Source of the DNA: Alcanivorax limicola
GTDB taxonomy: Bacteria; Pseudomonadota; Gammaproteobacteria; Pseudomonadales; Alcanivoracaceae
Direction of reading: 5' to 3'
DNA length: 64,000 bases
Assembly: GCF_019931215.1 (NCBI RefSeq)
Contig: NZ_JAIOUB010000004.1
Coordinates: forward strand, 372,001-436,000
Under the pieces are notes generated by a model, which searched no databases, had not been told where the DNA came from, and saw only the letters and a list, made by a program, of their open reading frames with translations. How positions within the stretch are numbered: the stretch's first letter is position 1; the number at the start of each line of letters is the position of its first letter. Positions 37,532 to 45,120 of this stretch are shown here, piece after piece. Made by a program: the position numbers and the translations under genes.

Positions 37532-38791
37532 ATGAACCTGTCTGAATTAAAGCAGAAGCCTATTGGAGAGCTGCTGGATATTGCCCGCGAAATGGGCCTC
37601 GAGAACCTCGCCCGCACGCGCAAGCAAGATGTCATCTTCTCCATACTCAAGAAAGCCGCCAAAAACGGCTCCGACATCTACGGCGACGGGGTCCTCGAGA
37701 TCCTCCAGGACGGCTTCGGCTTCCTGCGCAGCTCGGAAGGCTCCTATCTGGCCGGCCCGGATGACATCTACGTCTCCCCCAGCCAGATCCGCCGCTTCAA
37801 CCTGCGCACCGGCGACACGGTTTCCGGCAAGATCCGGCCCCCGAAGGAAGGCGAACGCTACTTCGCCCTGCTGAAAGTCAGCGAGATCAACTTCGACAAG
37901 CCGGAAAACGCCAAGAACAAGATCCTGTTCGAGAACCTGACCCCCCTGTTCCCCACCGAACGACTGGTCATGGAACTCGGCAACGGCTCCACCGAAGATG
38001 TGACGACCCGGGTGATTGACCTGGTGGCCCCCATCGGCAAAGGGCAGCGCGGCCTGATCGTGGCCCCGCCCAAAGCTGGTAAGACCATGCTCCTGCAACA
38101 AATCGCCCACTCCATCGCCCGCAACAATCCCGAATCCCACATGATCGTCCTGCTCATCGACGAGCGACCGGAAGAAGTGACCGAAATGTCACGCACCGTG
38201 CGCGGCGAAGTGGTTGCCTCGACCTTCGACGAACCCCCGGCCCGCCACGTGCAGGTTGCCGAAATGGTCATCGAAAAAGCCAAGCGCCTGGTCGAGCACA
38301 AACAGGACGTCATCATCCTGCTGGACTCCATCACCCGTCTGGCCCGCGCCTACAACACCGTACAGCCCAGCTCCGGCAAGGTACTCACCGGTGGTGTTGA
38401 TGCCCACGCCCTGGAAAAGCCGAAACGCTTCTTCGGCGCCGCCCGGAATATCGAGGAAGGCGGCAGCCTGACCATCCTGGCGACTGCGCTGGTAGAAACC
38501 GGCTCCAAGATGGACGAAGTGATCTACGAAGAATTCAAAGGCACCGGCAACATGGAACTGCATCTGGACCGCAAGGTCTCCGAGAAGCGCGTGTTCCCGG
38601 CGATCCACATCAAGAAATCCGGCACCCGTCGTGAAGAGCGGCTGGTGAGCGAGGATGAACTGAAGAACATGTGGGTGCTGCGTAAAGTGCTGCACCCCAT
38701 GGACGAGATCGGCGCCATCGAGTTTCTGATTGATCGGCTGAAGCAGACCAAGACGAATAATGAGTTTTTTGATTCGATGAAGCGGAAGTAA
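37532..38791 (+). CDS. rho: transcription termination factor Rho
   Basis: Hexameric RNA helicase that ends transcription at Rho-dependent sites. 419 residues, exactly the E. coli length. The N-terminal helical part ([20 protein letters not shown]), the OSB RNA-binding fold ([23 protein letters not shown]), Walker A (APPKAGKT), Walker B ([11 protein letters not shown]) and Q/R-loop region ([23 protein letters not shown]) are all intact. Followed by a strong intrinsic terminator. Lack of inserted N-terminal sequence distinguishes it from the long Rho of high-G+C Gram-positives. Confidence 0.98.
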   Translation: MNLSELKQKPIGELLDIAREMGLENLARTRKQDVIFSILKKAAKNGSDIYGDGVLEILQDGFGFLRSSEGSYLAGPDDIYVSPSQIRRFNLRTGDTVSGKIRPPKEGERYFALLKVSEINFDKPENAKNKILFENLTPLFPTERLVMELGNGSTEDVTTRVIDLVAPIGKGQRGLIVAPPKAGKTMLLQQIAHSIARNNPESHMIVLLIDERPEEVTEMSRTVRGEVVASTFDEPPARHVQVAEMVIEKAKRLVEHKQDVIILLDSITRLARAYNTVQPSSGKVLTGGVDAHALEKPKRFFGAARNIEEGGSLTILATALVETGSKMDEVIYEEFKGTGNMELHLDRKVSEKRVFPAIHIKKSGTRREERLVSEDELKNMWVLRKVLHPMDEIGAIEFLIDRLKQTKTNNEFFDSMKRK

Positions 38792-38815
38792 TAACGGAAG
38801 TAATCAAAATAGAAA

Positions 38816-38845
38816 GGGCCGGCGAGTTAGCGCCGGCCCTTTTTT
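38816..38845 (+). terminator. intrinsic terminator of rho
   Basis: GGGCCGGCG (38816-38824), six-base loop, CGCCGGCCC (38831-38839): nine pairs followed by six T. Confidence 0.92.
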
Positions 38846-38915
38846 GTTCCATCACTGCAGTAACAGCCCCCTCAATACGCCCAACGCAACGCTAAGATCT
38901 TGGCAATCAGCGCTG

Positions 38916-39611
38916 TCAGCCGACTGGATTGATCTCACAGTACAGCCCAAAGTGATCGGATAGCCTGGTAGCGCCGTACTCGCTCGATACGTTACCGGCA
39001 AAACATGCATCCATCTCTGGCGTAGCTACGATGTGATCTATGGCGCGCTCGCCTGATGCCCCAATCTCCCCTGAAGTTACCCAGGTCATATGGGAAAACG
39101 CCTTATCGAGGGCCCTGAACACATCCTGAGGCTGCCGATGCCGAGGATTCCGCTGGTTAAAATCCCCACCGACAATAGTGTTTGAGTTGAGCGGCTTTAT
39201 AAGGCTATGAAGCGCCTCCAGATAACGGCTGTGCTCTTCCCAGGGCGAGGCATCCTTGCGGCCTGTTCTTACATGCGCGTCTCGCCAGGGAATGCAGACG
39301 CCCAAAACCCTCATCCCGTTAATTCTGGCTGCGACGAATCGGCCCGGCGGCAAGTCAGGACTGCCCGTAGAATCGACATCAACAATAGGACTGCGTGACC
39401 ACAAAGCAACTTTCCGGCGAAGCGGCTTCACGCCGTAGCCATGATCAGAGGACGAATACGCGGCGCAGCCACCCAGCGCCTCGACCAATGGAGTCGTCAC
39501 CTCGGTGAGGATCGCGACGTCTGGCTGAACCTCTTCAATGCGGCGTATGATCTCCTGCCCTTTGGCTGAAGTCACAGTTGCCCAAGCCAGGTTCCATGTG
39601 AGAATGCGCAT
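38916..39611 (-). CDS. endonuclease/exonuclease/phosphatase-fold protein
   Basis: 231 residues from the ATG at 39611 (MRILTWNLAW); upstream methionines would add a hydrophobic stretch that does not fit the fold. The EEP superfamily motifs are in order: ILTWNL, catalytic glutamate in VAILTEV, the central RNGM-type strand, GGDFNQRN, and the C-terminal SDHFGLYCEI. The family covers DNase I-like nucleases, sphingomyelinases and phosphoinositide phosphatases; the short length and lack of a signal suggest a cytoplasmic nuclease- or phosphatase-like enzyme of unknown substrate. It opens the accessory region after rho. Confidence 0.82.
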   Translation of the reverse strand: MRILTWNLAWATVTSAKGQEIIRRIEEVQPDVAILTEVTTPLVEALGGCAAYSSSDHGYGVKPLRRKVALWSRSPIVDVDSTGSPDLPPGRFVAARINGMRVLGVCIPWRDAHVRTGRKDASPWEEHSRYLEALHSLIKPLNSNTIVGGDFNQRNPRHRQPQDVFRALDKAFSHMTWVTSGEIGASGERAIDHIVATPEMDACFAGNVSSEYGATRLSDHFGLYCEINPVG

Positions 39612-39692
39612 GATTCTGAGCCCCAACACCAGCAATACACAACACGTCATCCCGAACCGATAAAACGACACTGGCAGCATGAAACAACCAGC

Positions 39693-39890
39693 TCAGGACC
39701 TTGAATTTTGCACCCCTGAAATTTCTTCCAACTCTATAATAGAGTCTTGCCCCAGCAATCTCGTCGTGCCATCGGCTCTTTCTATACGATATGACTTCGG
39801 TGTCTTTTTGACGCACCTAACGCCATTTTCATACTCAATTTCATATCGGCCTGTTGAAAAGACAACGTCATAGATCTTCCCGACTTCCAT
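39693..39890 (-). CDS. small hypothetical protein (65 aa)
   Basis: Starts at the ATG at 39890 with GGAG six bases upstream. It is beta-rich and charged (VGKIYDVVFSTGRYEIEYENG, then RIERADGTTRLLGQDSII), compatible with a small beta-barrel or SH3-like fold. No family recognised. Codon use is more A+T-rich than in rho. The first copy of the hairpin repeat lies 21 bases upstream of its start. Confidence 0.5.
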   Translation of the reverse strand: MEVGKIYDVVFSTGRYEIEYENGVRCVKKTPKSYRIERADGTTRLLGQDSIIELEEISGVQNSRS

Positions 39891-39910
39891 TCCATGCTCC
39901 GTGCGTCAGT

Positions 39911-39970
39911 AGGTCAAGCCTCTCATTTCCCAAAGGCAAACTTTTAGTGAGAAATGGGAGACCTGACCCC
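39911..39970. repeat. hairpin repeat, copy 1
   Basis: About 60 bases in which the left arm (beginning AGGTCAAGCCTCTCATTTCC) pairs with the right arm (GAAATGGGAGACCTGACCCC) around a loop containing CAAACTTTTAGTGA. It is closely related to copies 2 and 3; the left arm has diverged most. The GGGGTCAGGT ends resemble REP-like hairpins mobilised by RAYT/IS200-type transposases (inference). Confidence 0.8.
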
Positions 39971-39994
39971 AGAGACCGCATCCCCGGTCCCTGG

Positions 39995-40552
39995 TTACTC
40001 TCCACACTTCTCTCTGAATAGCGAAAGCGGCATATCGCCCAGGCTGGATATCCTCTCCCCTCGGTAAGTCATTGACACACTCATCCGTGCCGGCGATCCG
40101 GTGAAGAACAGTATCACGCCATCCCCATGACTACGGCCTTCCATCGGATAGTAACTGGACCCCGGATGCTCATCACCCACATCATAATATGACACTGTGC
40201 CCGGCTCTTTTTTGAGAATATCCGTTATGATTGCCCGCATCCTGCCATCGCTGCCCTCTTTATATTCCGCCACTGCAATCACGCTGGCTTGCTCGATCTG
40301 TTCTTCAAGTGGCAGCTCGTAGAAGGGCCTACCAGGCTCACTGTGCTGAGCCGAAACCGACATCGGGAAATCTTCCTGAAATCCGTCGGACTGCGCAGAC
40401 CAAGATTCATTGAACTGGCTAATGTAGGGCGGAGCAAGCATCCAGGGGATAATTGACACAACTGCATTAATGAGCAAGGCAACCACAGCCGCCCAGACAG
40501 CTATGACAAGCCTGTTAACCGCAGCTCTGATTAGTTCACTTTCTGATTTCAT
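39995..40552 (-). CDS. hypothetical protein with one membrane span
   Basis: 185 residues from the ATG at 40552, which has GGAAGGGAAG just upstream; the longer frame runs into the repeat and is rejected. A membrane span at about residues 15-40 (VIAVWAAVVALLINAVVSII) follows a short charged start, so most of the protein is probably periplasmic. The soluble part contains EEQIEQASVIAVAEYKEG and ITDILKKEPGTVSYYDVGD, a beta-rich pattern I cannot assign. The gene is bracketed by hairpin repeat copies 1 and 2. Confidence 0.55.
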   Translation of the reverse strand: MKSESELIRAAVNRLVIAVWAAVVALLINAVVSIIPWMLAPPYISQFNESWSAQSDGFQEDFPMSVSAQHSEPGRPFYELPLEEQIEQASVIAVAEYKEGSDGRMRAIITDILKKEPGTVSYYDVGDEHPGSSYYPMEGRSHGDGVILFFTGSPARMSVSMTYRGERISSLGDMPLSLFREKCGE

Positions 40553-40617
40553 CTTCCCTTCCTCTATGTCTGACACCCAATGGGCGCCCCAATCCATATT
40601 ATGTACGAACGTCACCA

Positions 40618-40677
40618 GGGTCAGGTCTCTCATTTCCTAAAGAAAAACTTTTAGTGAGAAATGGGAGACCTGACCCC
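40618..40677. repeat. hairpin repeat, copy 2
   Basis: The best-preserved copy: GGGTCAGGTCTCTCATTTC pairs with GAAATGGGAGACCTGACCC with one mismatch, around a loop with CTAAAG and CTTTTAG that can pair internally. Same orientation as copies 1 and 3. Confidence 0.85.
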
Positions 40678-40700
40678 AGGGACTGTGACCCCAGGGACTG
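40671..40700. repeat. perfect 15-bp tandem duplication at the edge of repeat copy 2
   Basis: TGACCCCAGGGACTG occurs twice without a gap (40671-40685 and 40686-40700), the first unit including the end of the hairpin repeat. It looks like a replication-slippage or insertion footprint. Confidence 0.75.
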
Positions 40701-40721
40701 CGCAAAAACATAAGGTTTGCT

Positions 40722-41507
40722 TCAGTCAGGCGGCGCAGCCTGTAGCACCACCGTCTCCCCATCATCCGGCACCCGCAACCGCTCCCCGAGACCCTGCTTG
40801 TCTCTCAGCGTTATCAGCTGCTCGCGCGTGACCGGACAGTGATCCAGCGCTTCAAGATGATTGGCGATAATCACGCCTTTTGTGATGCCGCTGACCGCCA
40901 GTATATCTTCAGCGCCCATGATGATCTCGCCACCCAGATCAAAGCGTGCACCGCCCGCCGGGAGCAGGCAGATATCCGGTTGCTCCCAGGTAATGAAATC
41001 CCTGATTTGCGCCGTCAGGATGGTATCCCCGGCGAGATAGAGCGACGGCTCCCCCGGGAACGTCAGAAAGTACCCATGCCCATGGGCCATGAAAGAGCCG
41101 ACCAGACCCGTACCGTGCGTGCAGGGAACGGGAGTGACCTCTCCTGAGAGAAAGACCTGACGCCCTGACGCCAGCGGCTGCACCACCAGCCCCTTCTTGC
41201 GCAGAAAATCAGCATCCTCCGGCATGCAGAACACGGGGATCTGCCGCTCCCTGAGCCATTTACTGCCGGCACGATCAAGGTGGTCGAAATGACCCTTCTG
41301 ACAATGGGTAATCAGGGCGTGGGTCACCGTTGAGAGCAGGGCCTCGGTATCAGCGGGCAGATCCACCAGCGGGTTGCGCCTGCGGCTTCGGGTGGCGTAC
41401 TTCAAGGCCGGGATACTGCCCTTGGGGGCCAGCATGGGGTCGACCAGGATACGATAGCCCCCGGTAGAGATCAGTATTGTGGCGTTGCGCAGTTGGGTGA
41501 TTTTCAT
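40722..41507 (-). CDS. metallo-beta-lactamase-fold hydrolase (UlaG-like)
   Basis: 261 residues. The family layout is visible: ATILISTGGYRILVDPML as the first strands, HCQKGHFDHLD as the metal motif (HxxxxHxDH, with an unusual extra residue relative to HxHxDH), histidine in CTHGTG, aspartate in LYLAGDTIL and a final histidine in ANHLEALDHCP. The UlaG-like branch includes lactonases and phosphodiesterases; the substrate is unknown. It is divergently transcribed from a GlxA-type AraC regulator 93 bases away, its likely regulator. Confidence 0.82.
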   Translation of the reverse strand: MKITQLRNATILISTGGYRILVDPMLAPKGSIPALKYATRSRRRNPLVDLPADTEALLSTVTHALITHCQKGHFDHLDRAGSKWLRERQIPVFCMPEDADFLRKKGLVVQPLASGRQVFLSGEVTPVPCTHGTGLVGSFMAHGHGYFLTFPGEPSLYLAGDTILTAQIRDFITWEQPDICLLPAGGARFDLGGEIIMGAEDILAVSGITKGVIIANHLEALDHCPVTREQLITLRDKQGLGERLRVPDDGETVVLQAAPPD

Positions 41508-41600
41508 AGCAACCTCTTCTTGTTGAGGTAGCTATTGTGCGGACCTTCGCCTGCCGCTACGCTGGCATTAATCGACATAATTAGTGCGAATCATGCCAAC

Positions 41601-42536
41601 ATGAAGATCGGCCTGGTGATTTACCCCGACTGCCTGCCTGCGGGCCTGTTTGCGTTCTCGGACTTGCTCCTGGCGGCCAATCTGCGCCTGGGACGCCGCC
41701 GCTTCTCCTTTTGCTGGCTGAGCGAACCGGGCGGTGACATAGCCACGGCCAACGGGCTGACGCTGCCTACCGAACCGCTGGCTGATGCCACCGTCGACGC
41801 CGTACTGGTGCCCGGCGCCTGGCGGGACCGCAGCACCGCGATGGCCGCCACGGACAAGGGGCTGGTGCAGGCCCTTAAAGCGCTGCCACGAAGCACACGC
41901 TACTGGAGCTACTGCACCGGCGTCATGCTGGTGGCCAGTACCGGGCGCCTGGATAACGCGCCCGCTACCACGACCTGGTGGCTGCGCGAACTGGCGGGGC
42001 AGGCGTTTCCCGCCGTGCAATGGCGGCCCCATGAAACCCTGGTGTACGCCAGCCCCCATGCGACCGCCTCAGGCGTGAGCGGCTACCTGCCCCTCGCGCT
42101 GGCCATTCTGGAGGCCGAGTGCGGGGCGCCGATGGTGGCGGATATTCGGCGGCATATGGTGCTGCCTCGCCCGGAAGGCAAACAGACCCCGTTGCAGGAT
42201 GTGCCCACACTGATCCAGCGCGGGGGCTGGTTGCGCACCCTGATTCAGCATATCGAGACCATGCCCGCGACCGAGCTGGATACCGCGAAGCTGGCCACCG
42301 CCATGAACACATCACCGCGCACCCTGCAGCGGCGTGTGCTCGAGAAAAGCGGCTATTCCTGCGGCAAGCTGATGCGGCTGGTGAAGATGAATCAGGTCGG
42401 TGAGCAGCTGATCAGCACAGAGCGACCGGTGGCGGTGATTGCCCATGGGCTTGGCTTTGCTGACGAGGCGAGTCTGAGGCGGTCTTTTCGGCAGGTTGCC
42501 GGGATGACGCCGGGGCAGTATCGGAAGCGGGGGTGA
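41601..42536 (+). CDS. GlxA/FtrA-type AraC family transcriptional regulator
   Basis: 311 residues from ATG 41601 (a GTG at 41535 is in frame but unsupported). The N-terminal half is a DJ-1/PfpI-like domain (IGLVIYPDCLPAGLFAFSDLL, DAVLVPGAWRD, YWSYCTGVMLVAS with the nucleophile-elbow cysteine), the C-terminal 100 residues a double helix-turn-helix of the AraC type (LATAMNTSPRTLQRRV and VAVIAHGLGFADEASLRRSFR). Such regulators usually control neighbouring catabolic or stress genes; here the divergent metallo-hydrolase is the obvious candidate. Confidence 0.9.
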   Translation: MKIGLVIYPDCLPAGLFAFSDLLLAANLRLGRRRFSFCWLSEPGGDIATANGLTLPTEPLADATVDAVLVPGAWRDRSTAMAATDKGLVQALKALPRSTRYWSYCTGVMLVASTGRLDNAPATTTWWLRELAGQAFPAVQWRPHETLVYASPHATASGVSGYLPLALAILEAECGAPMVADIRRHMVLPRPEGKQTPLQDVPTLIQRGGWLRTLIQHIETMPATELDTAKLATAMNTSPRTLQRRVLEKSGYSCGKLMRLVKMNQVGEQLISTERPVAVIAHGLGFADEASLRRSFRQVAGMTPGQYRKRG

Positions 42537-42594
42537 TCCAGGAACCGGATGCCTGCCGCAACGAGCAGCTGGAGCAACCTGCCAACGGGGGAGG

Positions 42595-43065
42595 CTAGCT
42601 CCTTGATAAGGAGTAGGCCTTTATAGCTTCAATTAGGATCTTCGCGAAGTAAACATTGTATCGCAAAACTGAACTCTCGTGCGCGTATCGCCACTTTTCG
42701 AAACCGTCGCTGATAGAAATCAGTTCGCACTCCAACTGTGCTTCGCTCCAACCAAACTTTACTATCGAATGATGAGAAACAACCTCTTTCCTCACTGATG
42801 TCGGAAGTGCCTTGAAAAGCTTAGCGATATTGTGCCCTCTGGGGATCTTTCCTTCTACCACGCGATGCAGCTCCTTCAAGTGCAACTCGACAGAGAATGC
42901 CAAGCAAACGATATCGATGCCCATCGCCGGACGCGAGCCATAGGCAGCCGAAGAAGATACTTTTTCTGCGGAACCTGTCCTCTGATGGACCAGCAACTCA
43001 TTGCTTTCTCTTAGGATCTCGTAGGCATTCAGGAAATCCTGTGCGTGTGTAGATAGGAAGCTCAT
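42595..43065 (-). CDS. HEPN-like cassette protein (156 aa)
   Basis: Starts at the ATG at 43065 with GGAG six bases upstream. An all-helical protein with FSVELHLKELHRVVEG, the GHNIAKLFKALP helix seen in HEPN proteins, and a final FEKWRYAHESSVLRYNVYFAKI helix. An RxxxxxH arrangement appears in VRKEVVSHHS; whether this is the HEPN catalytic motif is unsure. It begins 22 bases after a partial attC end (43087-43105), so it was probably a cassette gene; no attC follows it, and the array ends at the AraC gene. A HEPN-type RNase or toxin/defence component is the inference. Confidence 0.55.
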   Translation of the reverse strand: MSFLSTHAQDFLNAYEILRESNELLVHQRTGSAEKVSSSAAYGSRPAMGIDIVCLAFSVELHLKELHRVVEGKIPRGHNIAKLFKALPTSVRKEVVSHHSIVKFGWSEAQLECELISISDGFEKWRYAHESSVLRYNVYFAKILIEAIKAYSLSRS

Positions 43066-43086
43066 GTAATTCTCCATTCTCGCTGA

Positions 43087-43105
43087 TCTAACACCAGAGC
43101 GCACA
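43087..43105 (-). repeat. partial attC (right end only)
   Basis: Read on the minus strand, TGTGCGCTCTGGTGTTAGAT ends in a perfect core GTTAGAT and closely matches the right end of the attC at 46153 (TGTGCGCTGGCGTTATAGC). The left half is missing: the hairpin repeat copy 3 and an IS3 fragment occupy its place. Confidence 0.65.
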
Positions 43106-43112
43106 CATCATT

Positions 43113-43173
43113 GGGGGCAGGTCTCTCATTTCCCAAAGGAAAATTTTTATTGGGAAAAGGGGTATCTGACCCC
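43113..43173. repeat. hairpin repeat, copy 3
   Basis: GGGGCAGGTCTCTCATTTCCC on the left and a diverged right arm ending TATCTGACCCC. Same family and orientation as copies 1 and 2. It interrupts an IS3-type orfA and adjoins the remains of an attC. Confidence 0.75.
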
Positions 43174-43365
43174 ATACATGCTACTGAACTGCTTGTCGGA
43201 CAGCCGCCTATACTGCCGACGCCAGTTATAGATCTGGCCGGGGTGAATACCGAGTTCCTTCGCCACCTCGGCGGCACTGGTATTGGGATCATCGGCACGG
43301 CGTACCGCTTCGCGTCGAAAATCCTCAGTGTAGTGATTGTACTTGTTCCGGGTCTTTCTGGTCAT
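43147..43365 (-). pseudogene. truncated IS3-family transposase OrfA
   Basis: ATG at 43365 with GGAGGG upstream. Residues about 1-58 are a typical IS3 OrfA start: a basic beginning, FRREAVRRADDPNTSAAEVAKELG helix-turn-helix region shortened here to its key FRREAV and HPGQIYNWRRQY elements. The last dozen residues are encoded by the hairpin repeat, so the original OrfA C-terminus and the whole OrfB are gone. The opposite IS end should lie near 43380-43415, next to an attC; a clear terminal repeat was not identified. Confidence 0.8.
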
Positions 43366-43418
43366 AATGACACCCTCCGTTAAGTGGGGATTAGGTGTCT
43401 ACTTTTCTTGGGGAACTC

Positions 43419-43488
43419 GGTAACGCTTGGCTCTGCGGCGTGCCGGAGCGCAGCGTAGGCACGTCCGGCAGAAGCCACTTGTTAGGGC
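43419..43488 (-). repeat. integron attC site A
   Basis: 70 bases. On the minus strand it opens GCCCTAAC and closes GCGTTACC. The arms TGGCTTCTGCCGGACGTGCC and GGCACGCCGCAGAGCCA pair with exactly three unpaired bases on one side, the arrangement by which integron integrases recognise folded attC sites. The tag pseudogene stop lies two bases from its left end. Confidence 0.85.
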
Positions 43489-43489
43489 A

Positions 43490-44104
43490 TTATACGCGCC
43501 CTGGACGCCTGAAGTGACTGCGTGCCTGTTCGACTTTTTCCCTGAACACACATCCCTCAGAATGATCATTTATAAGGCCCATTGCCTGCATAAAGGCATA
43601 GACGGTTGTGGGGCCAACGAATTTCCAACCCTGCTTTTTCAGAGCCTTCGACAGTGCAATGGATTCCTCTGAAGTTGATGCTGTCTGTGGCTCAGGCAAA
43701 CTATTCTCATCTGGTTCGAATCGTCAGAAGTAAGCGGCCAGCGACCCTTCCTGCTCCACAAGCTCTATCGCCCTTTTTGCATTGTTGATCACAGCTTCTA
43801 TCTTTCCGCGATACCTGACAATTCCTTCATCCTTCAGTAATCGATCAATATCAGCGCTATTGTACTTTGCCACCACATTAAAATCGAAACTTGAAAAGGC
43901 AACACGAAAATTCTCTCGTTTAGCGAGAATCGTTCGCCAGCTCAAGCCAGATTGAAAGCTTTCGAGGCACAGCTTTTCAAACAGCCTGATATCGTCACCA
44001 ACTGGATAGCCCCACTCATTATCGTGGTATTCAAAGAACTCCGGAGCCGCCGAACACCAGCTGCAACGCAACTCCCCATCAGGGCCTCGAACAGTAGAGT
44101 TCAT
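43490..44104 (-). pseudogene. tag: DNA-3-methyladenine glycosylase I with one nonsense codon
   Basis: The frame starts at the ATG at 44104 (GAGGGGTGAG upstream) and is a clear Tag: LRCSWCSAAPEFFEYHDNEWG holds zinc ligands C14 and H27, SGLSWRTILAKRENFR follows. At codon 127 a TGA (43724-43726) stands where E. coli Tag has tryptophan (TGG). The frame then continues without a shift to the TAA at 43490, keeping ALSKALKKQGWKFVGPTT and the remaining zinc ligands H and C in GLINDHSEGC. A single G-to-A change explains everything. Tag removes 3-methyladenine from alkylated DNA. Read-through is possible but unproven. Third gene of a TetR-YciI-Tag cassette. Confidence 0.88.
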
Positions 44105-44114
44105 CGCTCACCCC

Positions 44115-44405
44115 TCATTTGGCCAGAAGAAAGCCCAGACGCTCATCTGCTTTTTTTGTCTCAATTTCAAGTATTTCTGCCGTAACGACATTTTCGACCA
44201 CAAACGGGTCTTGATTAACTCGGCTTTCAAGGGCTTCCCTTGACTCACCATGAGCAAGAACAGATCCTCCAAGACCGGGTTGAAGACTACCAACTACCAA
44301 GAAAACCTTATCCTCAAACCCCCGCTTGATCCATTGATTGTGGCCCTCCATAAAATCACTGGCCTTATCCTTATTTTCTGAAAACCGCAAAAGAACGACA
44401 AACAT
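44115..44405 (-). CDS. YCII-related protein
   Basis: 96 residues from the ATG at 44405, which overlaps the TetR stop by one base (TAATG) and has GGAGGTG upstream. YciI-like ferredoxin-fold: VVLLRFSENKDKASDFMEGHNQWI, then GSLQPGLGGSVLA and the HG-D-P pattern DPFVVENVV. The family (PF03795) has a conserved histidine and aspartate and unknown enzymatic role; several members are linked to chlorinated compound degradation. It is translationally coupled to the repressor and so probably a target of it. Confidence 0.85.
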   Translation of the reverse strand: MFVVLLRFSENKDKASDFMEGHNQWIKRGFEDKVFLVVGSLQPGLGGSVLAHGESREALESRVNQDPFVVENVVTAEILEIETKKADERLGFLLAK

Positions 44406-44998
44406 TAAAGCACCTCCGATTCAGTGTTGGTTGCAGTTTTAAAAGAGGCCAACCAGTCGTCTAGACGTTTTACCTCGCTGTGTATAAATTTCTCATCCTG
44501 GAATGCACTAGAAAGTGTCGCTACTCCTTGACTGAATGCGAGCAGGTGCATTGCCAGCTCATCTGCGTCATCAGAACGGCCAAGTTGCTCGAATTGTCGG
44601 CGCAACCAAGTTCTAAATAGCGTTAACAACTCGTTTGCATGGCTTCTTGCAGGATGATCCAGCTTGGCAAGTTCCGTACAGAGCGTCCCTACCGGACAGC
44701 CATAACGCTTAATTTTTGCCCGATTCATTACCAGAATATTGATGAAACTATGGATACGATCAGCTGGCGTATCGCCTTCTAGCTCCCAGTTATCGAGCAT
44801 TGAGTTCGTGCGAACAAGGCGGTGACTGATTACGGCATTCAGAATTTCGTCCTTGGTCTTGAAGTGGTAATAGAAATTTCCTCGGGAAATGCCTAGAGCT
44901 CCCGCAATCTGCGCAAAAGATGTGTGCTCAAACCCCTGCTCATAGAACAGTTGATCTGCCTTATCGACGATGCGATCTCTTGTTAGCTTATTCGCCAC
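44405..44998 (-). CDS. TetR family transcriptional regulator
   Basis: 197 residues from GTG 44998, which has AGGAGG seven bases upstream; a GTG at 45016 is less likely. N-terminal helix-turn-helix: IVDKADQLFYEQGFEHTSF then IAGALGISRGNFYYHFKTKDEIL is the recognition region. The C-terminal ligand domain has GCPVGTLCTELAKLD, a block shared with NemR-like and AcuR-like repressors that sense electrophiles through cysteine; two cysteines lie in it. It heads the TetR-YciI-Tag unit and probably represses it through the palindromes at 45029-45071. Confidence 0.88.
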   Translation of the reverse strand: MANKLTRDRIVDKADQLFYEQGFEHTSFAQIAGALGISRGNFYYHFKTKDEILNAVISHRLVRTNSMLDNWELEGDTPADRIHSFINILVMNRAKIKRYGCPVGTLCTELAKLDHPARSHANELLTLFRTWLRRQFEQLGRSDDADELAMHLLAFSQGVATLSSAFQDEKFIHSEVKRLDDWLASFKTATNTESEVL

Positions 44999-45028
44999 CC
45001 GAGCGCCTCCTGACACCTCTGAACGCCA

Positions 45029-45071
45029 TAGGACAACCGTCCTAATTCCAAATTTAGGACAGCTGACCTAA
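45029..45071 (-). promoter_or_regulatory. two operator-like palindromes before the TetR gene
   Basis: TAGGAC-AACC-GTCCTA (45029-45044) is a perfect inverted repeat; TTAGGACAGCTGACCTAA (45054-45071) is an 18-base palindrome with one mismatched pair. Both share the TTAGGAC half and lie 31-73 bases before the TetR start, as expected for autoregulation. Confidence 0.6.
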
Positions 45072-45120
45072 TAAGTCAAGTGAGAAATATTCGCAGGTTG
45101 ACGGGGCTGAGTACTCTGGG

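Noticed and set aside
42540-42594. Possible attC after the last cassette gene
   Set aside because: No RYYYAAC/GTTRRRY pair and no folded arms; the array appears truncated here.
43380-43418. Complete IS3 element in the array
   Set aside because: Only the first two thirds of OrfA remains; no OrfB and no matching terminal repeats were found.
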